The notes under the pieces are model-generated. The model was given only the letters and a program-made list of their open reading frames with translations. It was not told the origin of the DNA and did not search any database. A DNA stretch of 64,000 nt from contig NZ_AP022612.1 in NCBI RefSeq assembly GCF_010729895.1, positions 868,001 to 932,000 of the forward strand, given 5' to 3'. Position numbers and translations under genes: made by a program. This document shows, piece after piece, positions 7,956 through 16,528 of this stretch (positions are counted from its first letter, which is position 1; each line of letters begins with the position of its first letter). This DNA is from Mycolicibacterium confluentis. GTDB lineage: Bacteria > Actinomycetota > Actinomycetes > Mycobacteriales > Mycobacteriaceae.

Positions 7956-9650
7956 TCAACCGCGCGGAACGCGCTCGATTCCCATGCCCAGGCGTTCCGG
8001 GACGTGCATGCGCGCGAAGATCCGGGCGACGTCGCGCGGTGCGCTGCCCGCCGTCAGCCGGCTCACCACCACCGTCGTCACGAACGCGATGGGGACCGTG
8101 ACGGCGGCCGGGTATCCGACGATGGCGGCGGGCCATCCGGAGAAGAGGTCGGTGTCGATCACACCGGTGACGGTCAGGGCGACGGCCGTGCCGGACAGCA
8201 GGCCGCCGGTGGCCAGGCCGGCGATCGCGCCCGCCGCCGTCAGACCGCGCCACCAGATGCCCAGCACCAACAGCGGGCACAGTGTCGACGCCGCGACCGC
8301 GAACACCAGTCCGACGTTGCGGGACAACTCGAGCGACGTGGCGGCCAGCGCCAGGGGAACCGGCACGAGTCCGCCGATGACCGCGGCCAACCGGAAGTCG
8401 CGCACCCGACCCTTGAGCACGTCGGTCGACAGCGCGCCGGCGATGCTGACCAGCAGTCCCGACGAGGTGGCGAGGAACGCCGCGATGGCCCCGGCCGCGA
8501 CCAGGGCCGCCAGCCCGGCGCCCACCGGTCCACCGATCGCGGCTCCCGGCAGCAGCAGCACGGCCGCGTCGGCGGTGCCGGTGATCAGCAGTTGTGGCAC
8601 GTGGAGGCGGGCGAACACCCCGAGGATCGTCGGAAACAGATAGAACAGCGACAGCAGCGCAATGACCGCCAACGCTGTCCGCCGCGCCGCGCGACCGTCG
8701 GGATTGGTGTAGAACCGCACCAGCACATGGGGCAGCCCCATGGTGCCCAGGAACGTCGCCACGATCACCGAAAGCACCTGGTAGAGCGGATGTTCGCCGC
8801 CCAGGCCGGAACCTGAGGAGAGCCACTGATCGCCGCTGACGGGCGCGCCGTCGACGACGGGGGTGGCCGCGCCTGCCGCCAGGGTCAGAGTGCTGCCGGT
8901 GTGCAGCGTGTAACGGCCCGGCCCGTGCAGCGGTGCGCCGTCGACCGAGACACCCTCGGGTTGCGCGACCTGCACCACGACGTCGGTCTCGATCGCGACC
9001 GTCGTCGCTTCGGTGACGACAGGGGGCAGCGGACCCCCAAGGGCGGGACGGTCGGTGAGGAACAGCGCCGTCAGGGCCAGTGCGGGTATGGCGATGGCCG
9101 TCAGCTTGAGCCAGTACTGGAAGGCCTGGACGAACGTGACGGACCGCATGCCGCCGCCGACGACGTTGGCGATCACGATGGCCCCCACGGCCACCGGGCC
9201 GATCCAGACCGGCACGCCCAGAAGGATCTTCAGTGTCAGGCCCGCGCCCTGATACTGCGGCACCAGGTAGAGCACGCAGATCACCACGACCACGAGCATC
9301 GCGATGGTGCGCACCCGCGCTGATCCCAGGCGGAACTCGGCGAAGTCCGGCACGGTGTAGGCACCCGAGCGGCGCAGCGGTGCGGAAGCGAAGAGCAGCA
9401 GCCCCAGATAGCCCGCGGTAAACCCAACGGGATACCACAGCGCGTCGGCGCCGTACTTGGCCACCAGCCCGGCGACGCCGAGAAATGATGCGGCCGAGAG
9501 GTATTCACCGGAGATGGCCGCGGCGTTCCAGCGCGGCCCGACGGTGCGGGAGGCCACCAGGAAGTCTGAGGTGGTGCGGGACAGTCGACCGCCGTAGGCG
9601 CCGACCAGGATCGTCGCCAAAGCCGCGAGCACCAGGGCGGCCGCGGTCAC
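7956..9650 (-). CDS. Second sodium:solute symporter with an extended extracytoplasmic insert
   Basis: About 564 residues and the SSS fold: helix 1 (residues 3-21), DFLVASRTVGPRWNAAAISG, EYLSAASFLGVAGLVAKYG, and LGTMGLPHVLVRFYTNPDGR. It is paralogous to the symporter at 5825 but carries a longer loop, residues about 200-288, rich in Val/Thr/Gly with two short repeated VDGAP segments, between LTALFLTD and HPLYQVLSV. This probably folds as a small beta domain outside the membrane. GTG 9650 overlaps the upstream stop by 4 nt. Likely substrate is a small carboxylate (inferred from family). A 149-bp gap separates it from the next cassette, which has its own start signals. Confidence 0.85.
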   Translation of the reverse strand: MTAAALVLAALATILVGAYGGRLSRTTSDFLVASRTVGPRWNAAAISGEYLSAASFLGVAGLVAKYGADALWYPVGFTAGYLGLLLFASAPLRRSGAYTVPDFAEFRLGSARVRTIAMLVVVVICVLYLVPQYQGAGLTLKILLGVPVWIGPVAVGAIVIANVVGGGMRSVTFVQAFQYWLKLTAIAIPALALTALFLTDRPALGGPLPPVVTEATTVAIETDVVVQVAQPEGVSVDGAPLHGPGRYTLHTGSTLTLAAGAATPVVDGAPVSGDQWLSSGSGLGGEHPLYQVLSVIVATFLGTMGLPHVLVRFYTNPDGRAARRTALAVIALLSLFYLFPTILGVFARLHVPQLLITGTADAAVLLLPGAAIGGPVGAGLAALVAAGAIAAFLATSSGLLVSIAGALSTDVLKGRVRDFRLAAVIGGLVPVPLALAATSLELSRNVGLVFAVAASTLCPLLVLGIWWRGLTAAGAIAGLATGGLLSGTAVALTVTGVIDTDLFSGWPAAIVGYPAAVTVPIAFVTTVVVSRLTAGSAPRDVARIFARMHVPERLGMGIERVPRG

Positions 9651-10063
9651 GGGTCCTCGCCCTCCTGGCCGCCCTCGTTCACGATGCGCATGAAATCGCG
9701 TTCGGACTGTTCGGCGAGGCGTACGTAGAGGCGGCCGAGGCCGTAGAACAGCGGGTAGAGGCCCACGCCCAACACCAGCCAGTTGAGTTGGATGCCGAAC
9801 ACGCTCAGCGCGGCGACTTCGGGAAAGGCGTTGCCGATCAGGGGGATCGCGATCGCGATGCCGGCGACGACGGCGGCCAGTCGCAGTGCCAGGCCCAGTT
9901 GGGCCCGCACCAGGCCGCGGACCAGGGCGTCGCCGACCTCGGTCTGTTCCTGGACCTCGACGCGCGTGCGCACCATGCGGGCACCGCGCCGGTGCGCGAG
10001 TACGACGCGTTCGCGGCGTGGGGGATCGGTGCGTTCGCGGCGGGGAGGATCGGAGCGGTTCAC
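9647..10063 (-). CDS. DUF485-like small membrane protein (partner of second symporter)
   Basis: A 138-residue protein. The first 55 residues are hydrophilic and Arg-rich (repeated DPPRRERT/V), followed by two transmembrane segments, LALRLAAVVAGIAIAIPLIG and LNWLVLGVGLYPLFYGLGRL, then YVRLAEQSERDF, which mirrors the YVRFANRELDP end of the other DUF485 protein. It is more divergent than the first and the N-terminal basic tail is unusual. ATG 10063 overlaps the response regulator stop by 4 nt, and its own stop overlaps the symporter start by 4 nt, so all three are translationally coupled. Confidence 0.75.
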   Translation of the reverse strand: MNRSDPPRRERTDPPRRERVVLAHRRGARMVRTRVEVQEQTEVGDALVRGLVRAQLGLALRLAAVVAGIAIAIPLIGNAFPEVAALSVFGIQLNWLVLGVGLYPLFYGLGRLYVRLAEQSERDFMRIVNEGGQEGEDP

Positions 10064-10827
10064 GGTTCGACCGGGCGATAACTGCGCATGGGTTCACGAA
10101 CCAGTCGGTCGCGCAGTTCCCGGGTCTGTCTCCGACTCACCGGAAGTTCGACCGCGGGCGAGGCGCCGTTCTCCCGAATGCGCACCAGTACTCCGCTGTC
10201 GGTATTGCGCAACCCGGTGACCATGCCGAGCGCCACCAGATAGGAGCGGTGTACACGCTGGAAACCCGAATTGCGCCAACGGGTTTCCAGGGTGGACAGG
10301 GGGATGCGGACCAGATGCGATCCGGACGACGAATGCAGGCGCGCATAGTCGCCGTCGGCCTCGACCCAGCCGATGGTGTCCCGTCGCACCAGGGACGTGA
10401 TCCCGGCGAGTTCGACGGGCACCACTTCGTCGTCGCCGCCGGTCTGCGGTTCGGCGGTTCGGGCGGCGACGACGCGGCGCACGGCCTCGTCGAGGCGCTC
10501 ACGTCGCAGTGGCTTCAGCAGGTAGTCGATGGCCCCGACGTCGAAAGCCGCGACGGCCTTGTCCTCGTGCGCCGTCACGAAGACGACTGCGGGCGGGTTG
10601 GAGAAGTTGCCCAGCACCGCGGCGAGTTCCAGGCCCGACAGGCCCGGCATGTTGATGTCGAGGAAGATCGCGTCGATGCTGTGCTCGGACAGTTCGCGCA
10701 GTGCGGCGTTGGCATCACTGACCCCGTGCACCTCGCCGACGGACTCGTTGTTGGTCAGCAGATAGATCAACTCGTCGAGTGCGGGTGCCTCGTCGTCGAC
10801 CGCGAGCACGGTGAGTGGGCTGGTCAT
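10060..10827 (-). CDS. LytTR-family response regulator
   Basis: A 255-residue two-domain regulator. Residues 5-120 are a receiver domain with acidic pair DDE (11-13), phospho-acceptor Asp57 in IFLDINMPG, conserved Thr/Ala in VFVTAHED and Lys in DYLLKPLRRERL. Residues about 145-250 form a LytTR DNA-binding domain (VEADGDYARLHSSSGSHLVR, RVHRSYLVALGMV). LytTR regulators pair with LytS/YehU-type kinases, as seen here: the kinase gene overlaps upstream by 4 nt. By analogy with BtsR/YpdB systems, which sense pyruvate and switch on carboxylate transporters, it probably controls the downstream symporters; this is inference from context. Confidence 0.9.
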   Translation of the reverse strand: MTSPLTVLAVDDEAPALDELIYLLTNNESVGEVHGVSDANAALRELSEHSIDAIFLDINMPGLSGLELAAVLGNFSNPPAVVFVTAHEDKAVAAFDVGAIDYLLKPLRRERLDEAVRRVVAARTAEPQTGGDDEVVPVELAGITSLVRRDTIGWVEADGDYARLHSSSGSHLVRIPLSTLETRWRNSGFQRVHRSYLVALGMVTGLRNTDSGVLVRIRENGASPAVELPVSRRQTRELRDRLVREPMRSYRPVEP

Positions 10828-12008
10828 ACGCGTACTCCAGCCGCGAATTTGGGTACCCGCATGATCACCTTTGTGCCTGCCCCGAGCGCTGTTTCGACAA
10901 CCAGACCGTAGTCGTTGCCGAAGGCCGCGCGCAGGCGATGGTCGACATTGGCCAGGCCGACACTGGCGGAGTCGTCGGCGTCGTTCCGTTCCAGTGCGTC
11001 GGCGTGCGCGGTGCGCAGGGTCTCCGGGTCCATGCCGACGCCGTCGTCCTCGACGCTGATGACGCAGTCGTTGCCCTCGTCGCGTGCCGTCAGGGTGATG
11101 ACGCCGTCGCGCCTGCCTGCCAGGCCGTGCCGAATCGCGTTCTCCACCAACGGCTGCAGTGCCAGGAATGGCACCACCACGCCCAGCACCTCGGGGGCGA
11201 CCTGAAGCCTGACGTCCAGGGCGGACCCGAATCGCGCGCGTTCCAGCGTCACGTAGCGGTCGATGTTCTTGAGTTCGTCGGACAGCAGCGTGTACGGACC
11301 TGCGGCGCGGAACGAGTACCGCGTGAAATCGGCGAAGTCGAGGATCAACTCTCGGGCCCGGTCGGGGTCGGTGCGGACGAACGAGGCGATCGTGTTGAGC
11401 GCGTTGTAGACGAAGTGCGGACTGATCTGGGCGCGCAGCGCCAGCACCTCGGCGCGGTCCAGGCGGGCCCGGGAGGCGTCGAGTTCGGCGAGTTCAAGTT
11501 GGCTCGACGCGTAGCGGGCGACTTCCCCGACCGCGCCGAGCATTCCGGGTCCGGGCCGGGCGTGGGTGAGGACCACCAGCACGCCGAGCACGTCGTGTTC
11601 GTCGGGCAGCAGAGGCTGGGCGATCACCGCGGGACTGGTGCCGGCCAACACGCGCCTGCCGTCCTCGGCCGCGGTGCGCGCCGCGCGAGCGCATTCAGCG
11701 AGCATGTGCGTGGTCCACATGAGCGCGTCGTCGGGGTCGTGCGCCAGCAGGTGACCCTCGGCGTCGTACAGGGCGACGCCCTGAGCGCCGGTCAGCTCCC
11801 GCAGGTGTGGCACCGCGTCGCGCGCCGACTCCGCGTCGAGGCCCTGGCGCAGGGCCCTTGCCGACAGCGCGGCGGTGTGCAGGGCCGCGTGCACGGCGAT
11901 CTCGGTGGGGGTCGCCACGACGCGTCGGGTGCGCACCACGGCGATCGCCGCGAGCAGGGCGACGACGAGCAGTGCGGCGACCAACGCAGCCGCCATCTCG
12001 CCGGACAT
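10824..12008 (-). CDS. LytS/YehU-type sensor histidine kinase
   Basis: A 394-residue membrane kinase. One N-terminal transmembrane helix (residues 5-26) is followed by a cytosolic GAF-like sensor region (about 40-165), then the His_kinase domain with QISPHFVYNALNTI (phospho-His198) and an HATPase domain (LVENAIRHG N-box, DDGVGMDPE, GLANVDHRL). This is the LytS family but with only one membrane helix instead of the usual multi-helix 5TM sensor, so the signal is likely intracellular or redox/metabolite-type. The ATG at 12008 starts the operon kinase-regulator-DUF485-symporter-DUF485-symporter. Confidence 0.9.
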   Translation of the reverse strand: MSGEMAAALVAALLVVALLAAIAVVRTRRVVATPTEIAVHAALHTAALSARALRQGLDAESARDAVPHLRELTGAQGVALYDAEGHLLAHDPDDALMWTTHMLAECARAARTAAEDGRRVLAGTSPAVIAQPLLPDEHDVLGVLVVLTHARPGPGMLGAVGEVARYASSQLELAELDASRARLDRAEVLALRAQISPHFVYNALNTIASFVRTDPDRARELILDFADFTRYSFRAAGPYTLLSDELKNIDRYVTLERARFGSALDVRLQVAPEVLGVVVPFLALQPLVENAIRHGLAGRRDGVITLTARDEGNDCVISVEDDGVGMDPETLRTAHADALERNDADDSASVGLANVDHRLRAAFGNDYGLVVETALGAGTKVIMRVPKFAAGVRV

Positions 12009-12068
12009 GCTGCCGACCCTAGCGACTCAGCGTGCGGCCAGGCTGCGGGTATGGCGAACGTGTTGCCG

Positions 12069-12365
12069 TCACTGGACGGGGCAGGCGTACTTCCGTGCCA
12101 CATCGAAGACCCGGTCCTGGGCTCCGGGGCCGATGACACCCTGCGCGGCCAGTTCGATGCCGATGTATCCCGGGATGCCGCCGATGCACGCCTGATGGGC
12201 GACACGCCACGCGGTGTCCGGGTTGAGGTTGTAGCCGTTGCGCTGCAGGCCCTGCAGGTATTCATCGAACCCCGGCGTGCCCTGGTCTGGAATCGCCTGC
12301 GCCGTGCCGGCCAGGGCGAGCGCGGCGACCGCGGCCGCGACAAGAGGTGTCACCACGCGTCTCAT
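12069..12365 (-). CDS. DUF732 secreted protein
   Basis: A 98-residue mycobacterial secreted protein. Signal peptide MRRVVTPLVAAAVAALALAG then TAQAIPDQGT, with cleavage probably after AQA. The mature part has the DUF732 pattern: FDEYLQGLQRNGYN, a Cys in AHQACIGG and a second Cys near the end (KYACPVQ), probably disulfide-linked. The ATG at 12365 was chosen over ATG 12371 because AGGAG ends 6 nt before it. Function unknown. It stands alone, divergent from the HhH-GPD gene. Confidence 0.83.
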   Translation of the reverse strand: MRRVVTPLVAAAVAALALAGTAQAIPDQGTPGFDEYLQGLQRNGYNLNPDTAWRVAHQACIGGIPGYIGIELAAQGVIGPGAQDRVFDVARKYACPVQ

Positions 12366-12495
12366 GTCCATCTCCTATGGGCGTATCCAGGGTTATCGCG
12401 TCTACGTTCGCATACTCCGCCGACAGCGGCGTCTGAACCGGCTGACCTGGGTGCCCTTGCTGATCGCCGGCACCGAGCGGGCCTAAACTGGCTCA

Positions 12496-13083
12496 GTGCC
12501 CACCTTGCAGCTGGTTCAAGACCCGGACGCCGACGCGCTGCTGGAATCCAGCCCGCTCGCGCTGCTGATCGGGATGCTTCTCGATCAACAGATTCCGATG
12601 GAGGTGGCGTTCGCCGGGCCCAAGAAGCTCGCCGATCGCCTCGGCGGCCTCGACGCCCGTGTGATCGCCGAGTACGACCCGGAGAAGTTCGCCGCACTGT
12701 TCGCTGAAACGCCTGCGGTGCACCGGTTTCCGGGCTCGATGGCCAAGCGCGTGCAGGATCTGGCGCGCATCATCGTCGACGAGTACGACGGCGACGCCGC
12801 CGCGGTGTGGACCGAGGGCAACCCCAACGGGCGCGAGGTGTTGCTGCGGATGAAGCGACTGCCCGGGTTCGGCGATCAGAAGGCCAAGATCTTCGTCGCG
12901 CTGCTGGGCAAGCAGTACGGCCTGATCGCCGAGGGATGGCAGGCCGCCGCGGGTGATTACGGCAAGGATGGCGTGCACATGTCGGTCGCCGACGTGCGTG
13001 ACGCCGAGTCGCTGGGCAAGGTCCGCAGTTACAAGAAGCAGATGAAGGCGGCAGCTAAGGAAGCCAAGGCCGCCAAGGGCTGA
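12496..13083 (+). CDS. HhH-GPD family protein (Rv1156 homologue)
   Basis: A 195-residue protein related to base-excision DNA glycosylases. LALLIGMLLDQQIPMEVAF matches the start of the HhH-GPD fold and MKRLPGFGDQKAKIFVALLG is the helix-hairpin-helix. A basic Lys-rich tail (KKQMKAAAKEAKAAKG) follows. The catalytic Lys/Asp of endonuclease III-type glycosylases is not obvious, so activity is uncertain; this actinobacterial subgroup has no established role. Start GTG 12496. The order relative to the FDOR (Rv1155) and the Pro/Ala-rich genes (Rv1157c-1158c) matches M. tuberculosis, with the two-component operon inserted between. Confidence 0.82.
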   Translation: MPTLQLVQDPDADALLESSPLALLIGMLLDQQIPMEVAFAGPKKLADRLGGLDARVIAEYDPEKFAALFAETPAVHRFPGSMAKRVQDLARIIVDEYDGDAAAVWTEGNPNGREVLLRMKRLPGFGDQKAKIFVALLGKQYGLIAEGWQAAAGDYGKDGVHMSVADVRDAESLGKVRSYKKQMKAAAKEAKAAKG

Positions 13084-13135
13084 GCCTTACCCGCAGGCTT
13101 CACCTGCACCCACCCCATGCCCCCACCCCCAGCGC

Positions 13136-13174
13136 GCTCGCGGGAAAAGAAGGGGGCTTGCGGGAAAGAAGGGG
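13136..13174. repeat. Tandem near-identical 19/20-bp units
   Basis: Two copies of a GCTYGCGGGAAARGAAGGGG-like unit lie side by side (13136-13155 and 13156-13174) between the convergent HhH-GPD and Pro/Ala-rich genes. The same CGCGGGAA core recurs as TTCCCGCG in three copies at 57167-57210, so this may be a dispersed intergenic sequence of the genome. Confidence 0.5.
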
Positions 13175-13175
13175 C

Positions 13176-14150
13176 TCAGGGCACCACGGACGAACCGATG
13201 GTGGGCATGAACTGGCACTGCTTCTCGGTCGTGGTGACCTGCCCGAAGATCGTCGACATGATGCTGCCCGATCCGGTGTCGACGATCGCGGTCAGCGTCG
13301 TCGGCCCCTCGGGGTTGATGTCGGGGCGCGGCTTGAGCGTTGCGCTGCCGGACTTCCCGGTCGTCAGGTTGACCCAGGTGACGTTGAGCGGCAGCTTCTG
13401 CTCGGCCGCAGGCGCCGAGGTCCCGACCGCCGTGAACACGTAGGCGGTCTGCCCTGCGGCGGGCCCCGGCAGCGGGATGGTCGCGGGACCGGCCACGGAG
13501 ATCGCGGTCGCGATCGAGTTGCCGCCGTCGGCCAGGCATCCATTGCCGATCGACGGGTACATGAAGTCCTGCGTGACCGGCGTGTCGGGCCCGAAACCCG
13601 GTGCGGGCGCGGGCCCGGGGACGGCGGCGTCGGGAGCGGGCGCCGCTTCTGGTGCGGGCGCCGCCTCGGGCGCCGGGGCGGGTGCGGCCTCGGGAGCCGG
13701 TGCCGGCGCCGCAAGCGGAGCGGCCTCAGGCTCAGGTCCCGCGGCATGCGCGGGATTGATCCCCGGCGGCAGGTGCGCCTCGGCGCCGGGCACCACACCG
13801 GCGGGCGGCACATGCGCGGTGGCGGCCACCGGTGCCGGGATCGAGGTCGGAGGATCGGACACGAACTGGCTGACCGCGGCCGCGAGGTGGTGCGAATCGT
13901 CGGCCGCAGCGGTGTTCTGGGTGAACGCCTGTGCGGCTGCCATCAGCATCGACGCGGCATTGGAAGGGTCGCCGGCGGCCTGTTGGATCGCCGGACTCAG
14001 GTTCTGCATCGCTGACAGCCCCGGAGCCTGCAGGCCATCGATCGGCGGCGGCGCCGGCGCAGGCGGTTCGGCGACGGCCACACCACCGAACGCGATCGCG
14101 ACCGACGAGCCGACGACGAAAGCCGTGCTGCTCAGCAGGATCCGGGACAT
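13176..14150 (-). CDS. Ala/Pro-rich secreted protein (Rv1157c homologue)
   Basis: A 324-residue exported protein. Residues 1-27 are a signal peptide (MSRILLSSTAFVVGSSVAIA then FGGVAVA) followed by EPPAPAPPP. The middle (about 120-185) is low-complexity Pro/Ala/Glu (EAAPAPAPEAAP repeats). The C-terminal 140 residues look globular and contain two Cys (NGCLADGG and EKQCQF) with GPATIPLPGPAAGQTAYVFT between. Length and layout fit Rv1157c. Function unknown; probably a cell-wall or secreted protein. It follows the related gene at 14180 on the same strand with a 29-bp gap, so they are probably one operon. Confidence 0.83.
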   Translation of the reverse strand: MSRILLSSTAFVVGSSVAIAFGGVAVAEPPAPAPPPIDGLQAPGLSAMQNLSPAIQQAAGDPSNAASMLMAAAQAFTQNTAAADDSHHLAAAVSQFVSDPPTSIPAPVAATAHVPPAGVVPGAEAHLPPGINPAHAAGPEPEAAPLAAPAPAPEAAPAPAPEAAPAPEAAPAPDAAVPGPAPAPGFGPDTPVTQDFMYPSIGNGCLADGGNSIATAISVAGPATIPLPGPAAGQTAYVFTAVGTSAPAAEQKLPLNVTWVNLTTGKSGSATLKPRPDINPEGPTTLTAIVDTGSGSIMSTIFGQVTTTEKQCQFMPTIGSSVVP

Positions 14151-14179
14151 GCGGATGCTCCTTACGTTAAGGGCGACGA

Positions 14180-14848
14180 TCAGGGCAGGGCGTTGGTGGG
14201 GAACAGCGACAGCAGTGCCGGCTCGGTTCCCGGGTATGCGGCCGACGGTGCGCCAGCCGCGGTCGCCGCCGCCTGCGCGGGCGTCATGGTCGTGCCGCCC
14301 AGGAACGACGTCAGCTCGGTGGGCAGCGTGAGGTTCTGCGGCAGCGGCACGGGCAGGCCGGGCACCTGGGGCAGCGTCAGTTGAGCCGCGGGCTGCGCGG
14401 CGCCGGGCGCGCTGGCGGGCACGGCGGGGGTCAAGGCGGGCATACCGGGCAGGGCGGCGGGCACAACCGGGGTTGCGGCGGGCATGCCGGGCAGGGCGGC
14501 GGGCACAGCCGGGGTTGCGGCGGGCATGCCGGGCAGGGCGGCGGGCATGCCGGGCAGCGTGGGCTGCGGCACGTTGAGTGACGCGCTGGCCACCGGCGGC
14601 GGCGTGAGCGGCAGGGCCGGCGTGGCCGGGGTGGTCTGCGCGCCGCCCAGGATCGACGCGGCGGTCTGCAGCAGCTGGGGTGCCTTGGACGGGTCGACGA
14701 ACTGCTCGACGACGCTGAGCCCGGGCACGCTGGGTGCCGGGACCGCGGGTGCTGCCGGGTCGGCCTTGGCGATTCCTCCGGTCAACAGTGCAAGGCCGCC
14801 TCCGGCGATGATCGCGGAGGTGGACAACACGCTTCTGATCCCTGACAT
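14180..14848 (-). CDS. Ala/Pro-rich secreted protein (Rv1158c homologue)
   Basis: A 222-residue exported protein. The ATG at 14848 gives the signal peptide MSGIRSVLSTSAIIAGGGLA ending near IAKA-DPAA; GGAAG lies 4 nt upstream. The frame is open to 14911, but the extra 21 residues are not signal-like. The N-terminal mature part (VVEQFVDPSKAPQLLQTAAS) resembles the MQNLSPAIQQAAGDPS segment of the neighbouring protein, so the two are probable paralogues. Residues 98-146 are a tandem repeat of LPGMPAATPAVPAA. Function unknown. Corresponds to Rv1158c by position. Confidence 0.82.
   Translation of the reverse strand: MSGIRSVLSTSAIIAGGGLALLTGGIAKADPAAPAVPAPSVPGLSVVEQFVDPSKAPQLLQTAASILGGAQTTPATPALPLTPPPVASASLNVPQPTLPGMPAALPGMPAATPAVPAALPGMPAATPVVPAALPGMPALTPAVPASAPGAAQPAAQLTLPQVPGLPVPLPQNLTLPTELTSFLGGTTMTPAQAAATAAGAPSAAYPGTEPALLSLFPTNALP
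14411..14557 (-). repeat. 42-bp coding tandem repeat (3.5 copies)
   Basis: Within the Ala/Pro-rich gene, three full copies of a 14-codon unit (LPGMPAATPAVPAA, with A/V and A/L changes) follow a half copy. The last copy is the most diverged. In-frame repeats like this can change copy number between strains. Confidence 0.8.
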
Positions 14849-15029
14849 GGCTCTTCCAATCCCTTGTAAGTGGTCTGAACCCGAAGCTACGGTGTTACTG
14901 GTGGTACTCAAGTGACACGTGTGGCATTTATGGGACCGTTACCGAAGCGAGCGGCGACGGTGACCGGAAGCCGCGCCCATTAACCTTTCGCGTATCGACA
15001 CAAAGAACACGGCCCTGCGATACGCCCCG

Positions 15030-16205
15030 GTGCTGCTGGTGCTCAGCGTCGTGGCGCGGCTGGCCTGGACCTACCTGGTCCCCACCGGCGCGAACTTCGT
15101 CGATCTGCACGTCTACATCGGCGGCGCGGAGGCGCTGAACCGGCCCGGCACGCTGTACAGCTACGTCTACGCCGACCAGACCCCGGACTTCCCGCTGCCC
15201 TTCACCTACCCGCCGTTCGCGGCCGTGCTGTTCTATCCGTTGACTCTGCTGCCGTTCGGCCTGGTGGCACTGCTCTGGACGCTCGGGGTGATGGGCGCCC
15301 TCTACGGCGTGGTGCGTCTGTCGCAGCGTCTGCTCGGCATCACCGGTGGGACGCGGACCGCGATGCTGTGGACCGCGGTGGGCATCTGGACCGAACCCAT
15401 GCGCAGCACCTTCGACTACGGCCAGGTCAACGTCCTGCTCGTGCTGGCGGTGCTGTTCGCGGTCTACAGCACCAGATGGTGGGTGTCGGGTCTGCTGCTC
15501 GGACTGGCTGCCGGCATCAAGCTGACGCCCGCTATCGGCGGCCTGTACTTCGTCGGAGTTCGACGGTGGGGCGCGGCGGTGTTCTCGGCGGTCGTGTTCG
15601 CCGGAACCATCGCGCTGTCGTTGCTGGTCGTGGGGGACCAGGCGCGCTACTACTTCACCGATCTGTTGGGCGACGCCGACCGCGTGGGACCGATCGGCAC
15701 GTCGTTCAACCAGTCGTGGCGCGGCGGCATCTCGCGCATCCTCGGGTACGACGCGGAGTACAACTCACTGGTGGTGGCGGCCATCGCGGTGACGGCCGTG
15801 TTGGCCTGGTTGGCGTGGCGTGCGGTGCAGACCGCGCCGGGCGAGCAGGACCGCCTGGGCCTGGTCCTGGTGGTGCAGATGTTCGGCCTGCTGCTGTCAC
15901 CCATCTCGTGGACGCACCACTGGGTGTGGCTGATCCCGCTGATGATCTGGTTGATCCAGGGGCCGTACCGATATCTGCGCGAGGCCCGCGTGATCGGCTG
16001 GGGCTGGCTGGTGCTGGTCCTGGTCGGCGTGCCGTGGCTGCTGGGTTTCGCCCAACCGAGCATCTGGGACATCAGCCGGCCGTGGCCGCTGGCGTGGGCG
16101 GGGCTGATCTACATCGTCGCCGCTGTCGCGACGCTGGCCTGGATCGCGGCGTTGCGGATCAGGTGCCCGGGCGCCCGACGATCGAGTCGATATCGCGCGC
16201 CATAG
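15030..16205 (+). CDS. pimE: Polyprenol-phosphate-mannose-dependent alpha-1,2-mannosyltransferase PimE
   Basis: PimE adds an alpha-1,2-mannose from polyprenol-phosphate-mannose to PIM4, making PIM5 and leading to PIM6 in the plasma membrane. This GT-C (GT87-like) protein has about ten hydrophobic segments. The first large extracytoplasmic loop contains [15 protein letters not shown] with the Asp expected for catalysis. GTG 15030 is the first usual start, but it falls inside the first hydrophobic helix: the frame is open up to 14964 and codes for [11 protein letters not shown]. The true start is therefore probably upstream, for example an ATT at 14979 with GGAAG 8 nt before. Its 3' end overlaps the convergent dehydratase gene by 47 bp. 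Corresponds to Rv1159. Confidence 0.87.
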   Translation: MLLVLSVVARLAWTYLVPTGANFVDLHVYIGGAEALNRPGTLYSYVYADQTPDFPLPFTYPPFAAVLFYPLTLLPFGLVALLWTLGVMGALYGVVRLSQRLLGITGGTRTAMLWTAVGIWTEPMRSTFDYGQVNVLLVLAVLFAVYSTRWWVSGLLLGLAAGIKLTPAIGGLYFVGVRRWGAAVFSAVVFAGTIALSLLVVGDQARYYFTDLLGDADRVGPIGTSFNQSWRGGISRILGYDAEYNSLVVAAIAVTAVLAWLAWRAVQTAPGEQDRLGLVLVVQMFGLLLSPISWTHHWVWLIPLMIWLIQGPYRYLREARVIGWGWLVLVLVGVPWLLGFAQPSIWDISRPWPLAWAGLIYIVAAVATLAWIAALRIRCPGARRSSRYRAP

Positions 16206-16452
16206 CCACGTCCTTCTCCGTGATCCCACCCGCGGAATGTGTCACCAGAGCGAATGTGACTGTCCGCCAACGGATGTCGATATCGGGATGGTGATCCTGC
16301 GCTTCGGCGTGCTCGGCGACGCGGCGCACCGCGTCGATGCCGTCCAGGAACGTGTCGAATGTGATCGACCGTCGCAACGACCCGTCAGAGCGCTTCCACC
16401 CGTCGAGTTCCGCGGCGGCCGCGTCCACCTGTTCATCGGTCAACACAGACAT
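16159..16452 (-). CDS. Pterin-4a-carbinolamine dehydratase-like protein
   Basis: A 97-residue PCD/DCoH-fold protein: [19 protein letters not shown], then the active-site motif [15 protein letters not shown] (the HHP pair that dehydrates 4a-hydroxytetrahydropterin), and [16 protein letters not shown]. Full length for the family. It would recycle pterin cofactor after aromatic hydroxylation, although no such hydroxylase is nearby; some bacterial members have other roles. It corresponds to Rv1159A. Its last 47 bp overlap the pimE 3' end on the opposite strand. Confidence 0.92.
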   Translation of the reverse strand: MSVLTDEQVDAAAAELDGWKRSDGSLRRSITFDTFLDGIDAVRRVAEHAEAQDHHPDIDIRWRTVTFALVTHSAGGITEKDVAMARDIDSIVGRPGT

Positions 16453-16528
16453 GCTTCGATCTCCTCACCGAGTTGAGAGCATGTAGACCGATCATAGGTG
16501 AAGATCCTCCGCACGGACGCGGGCGAAG

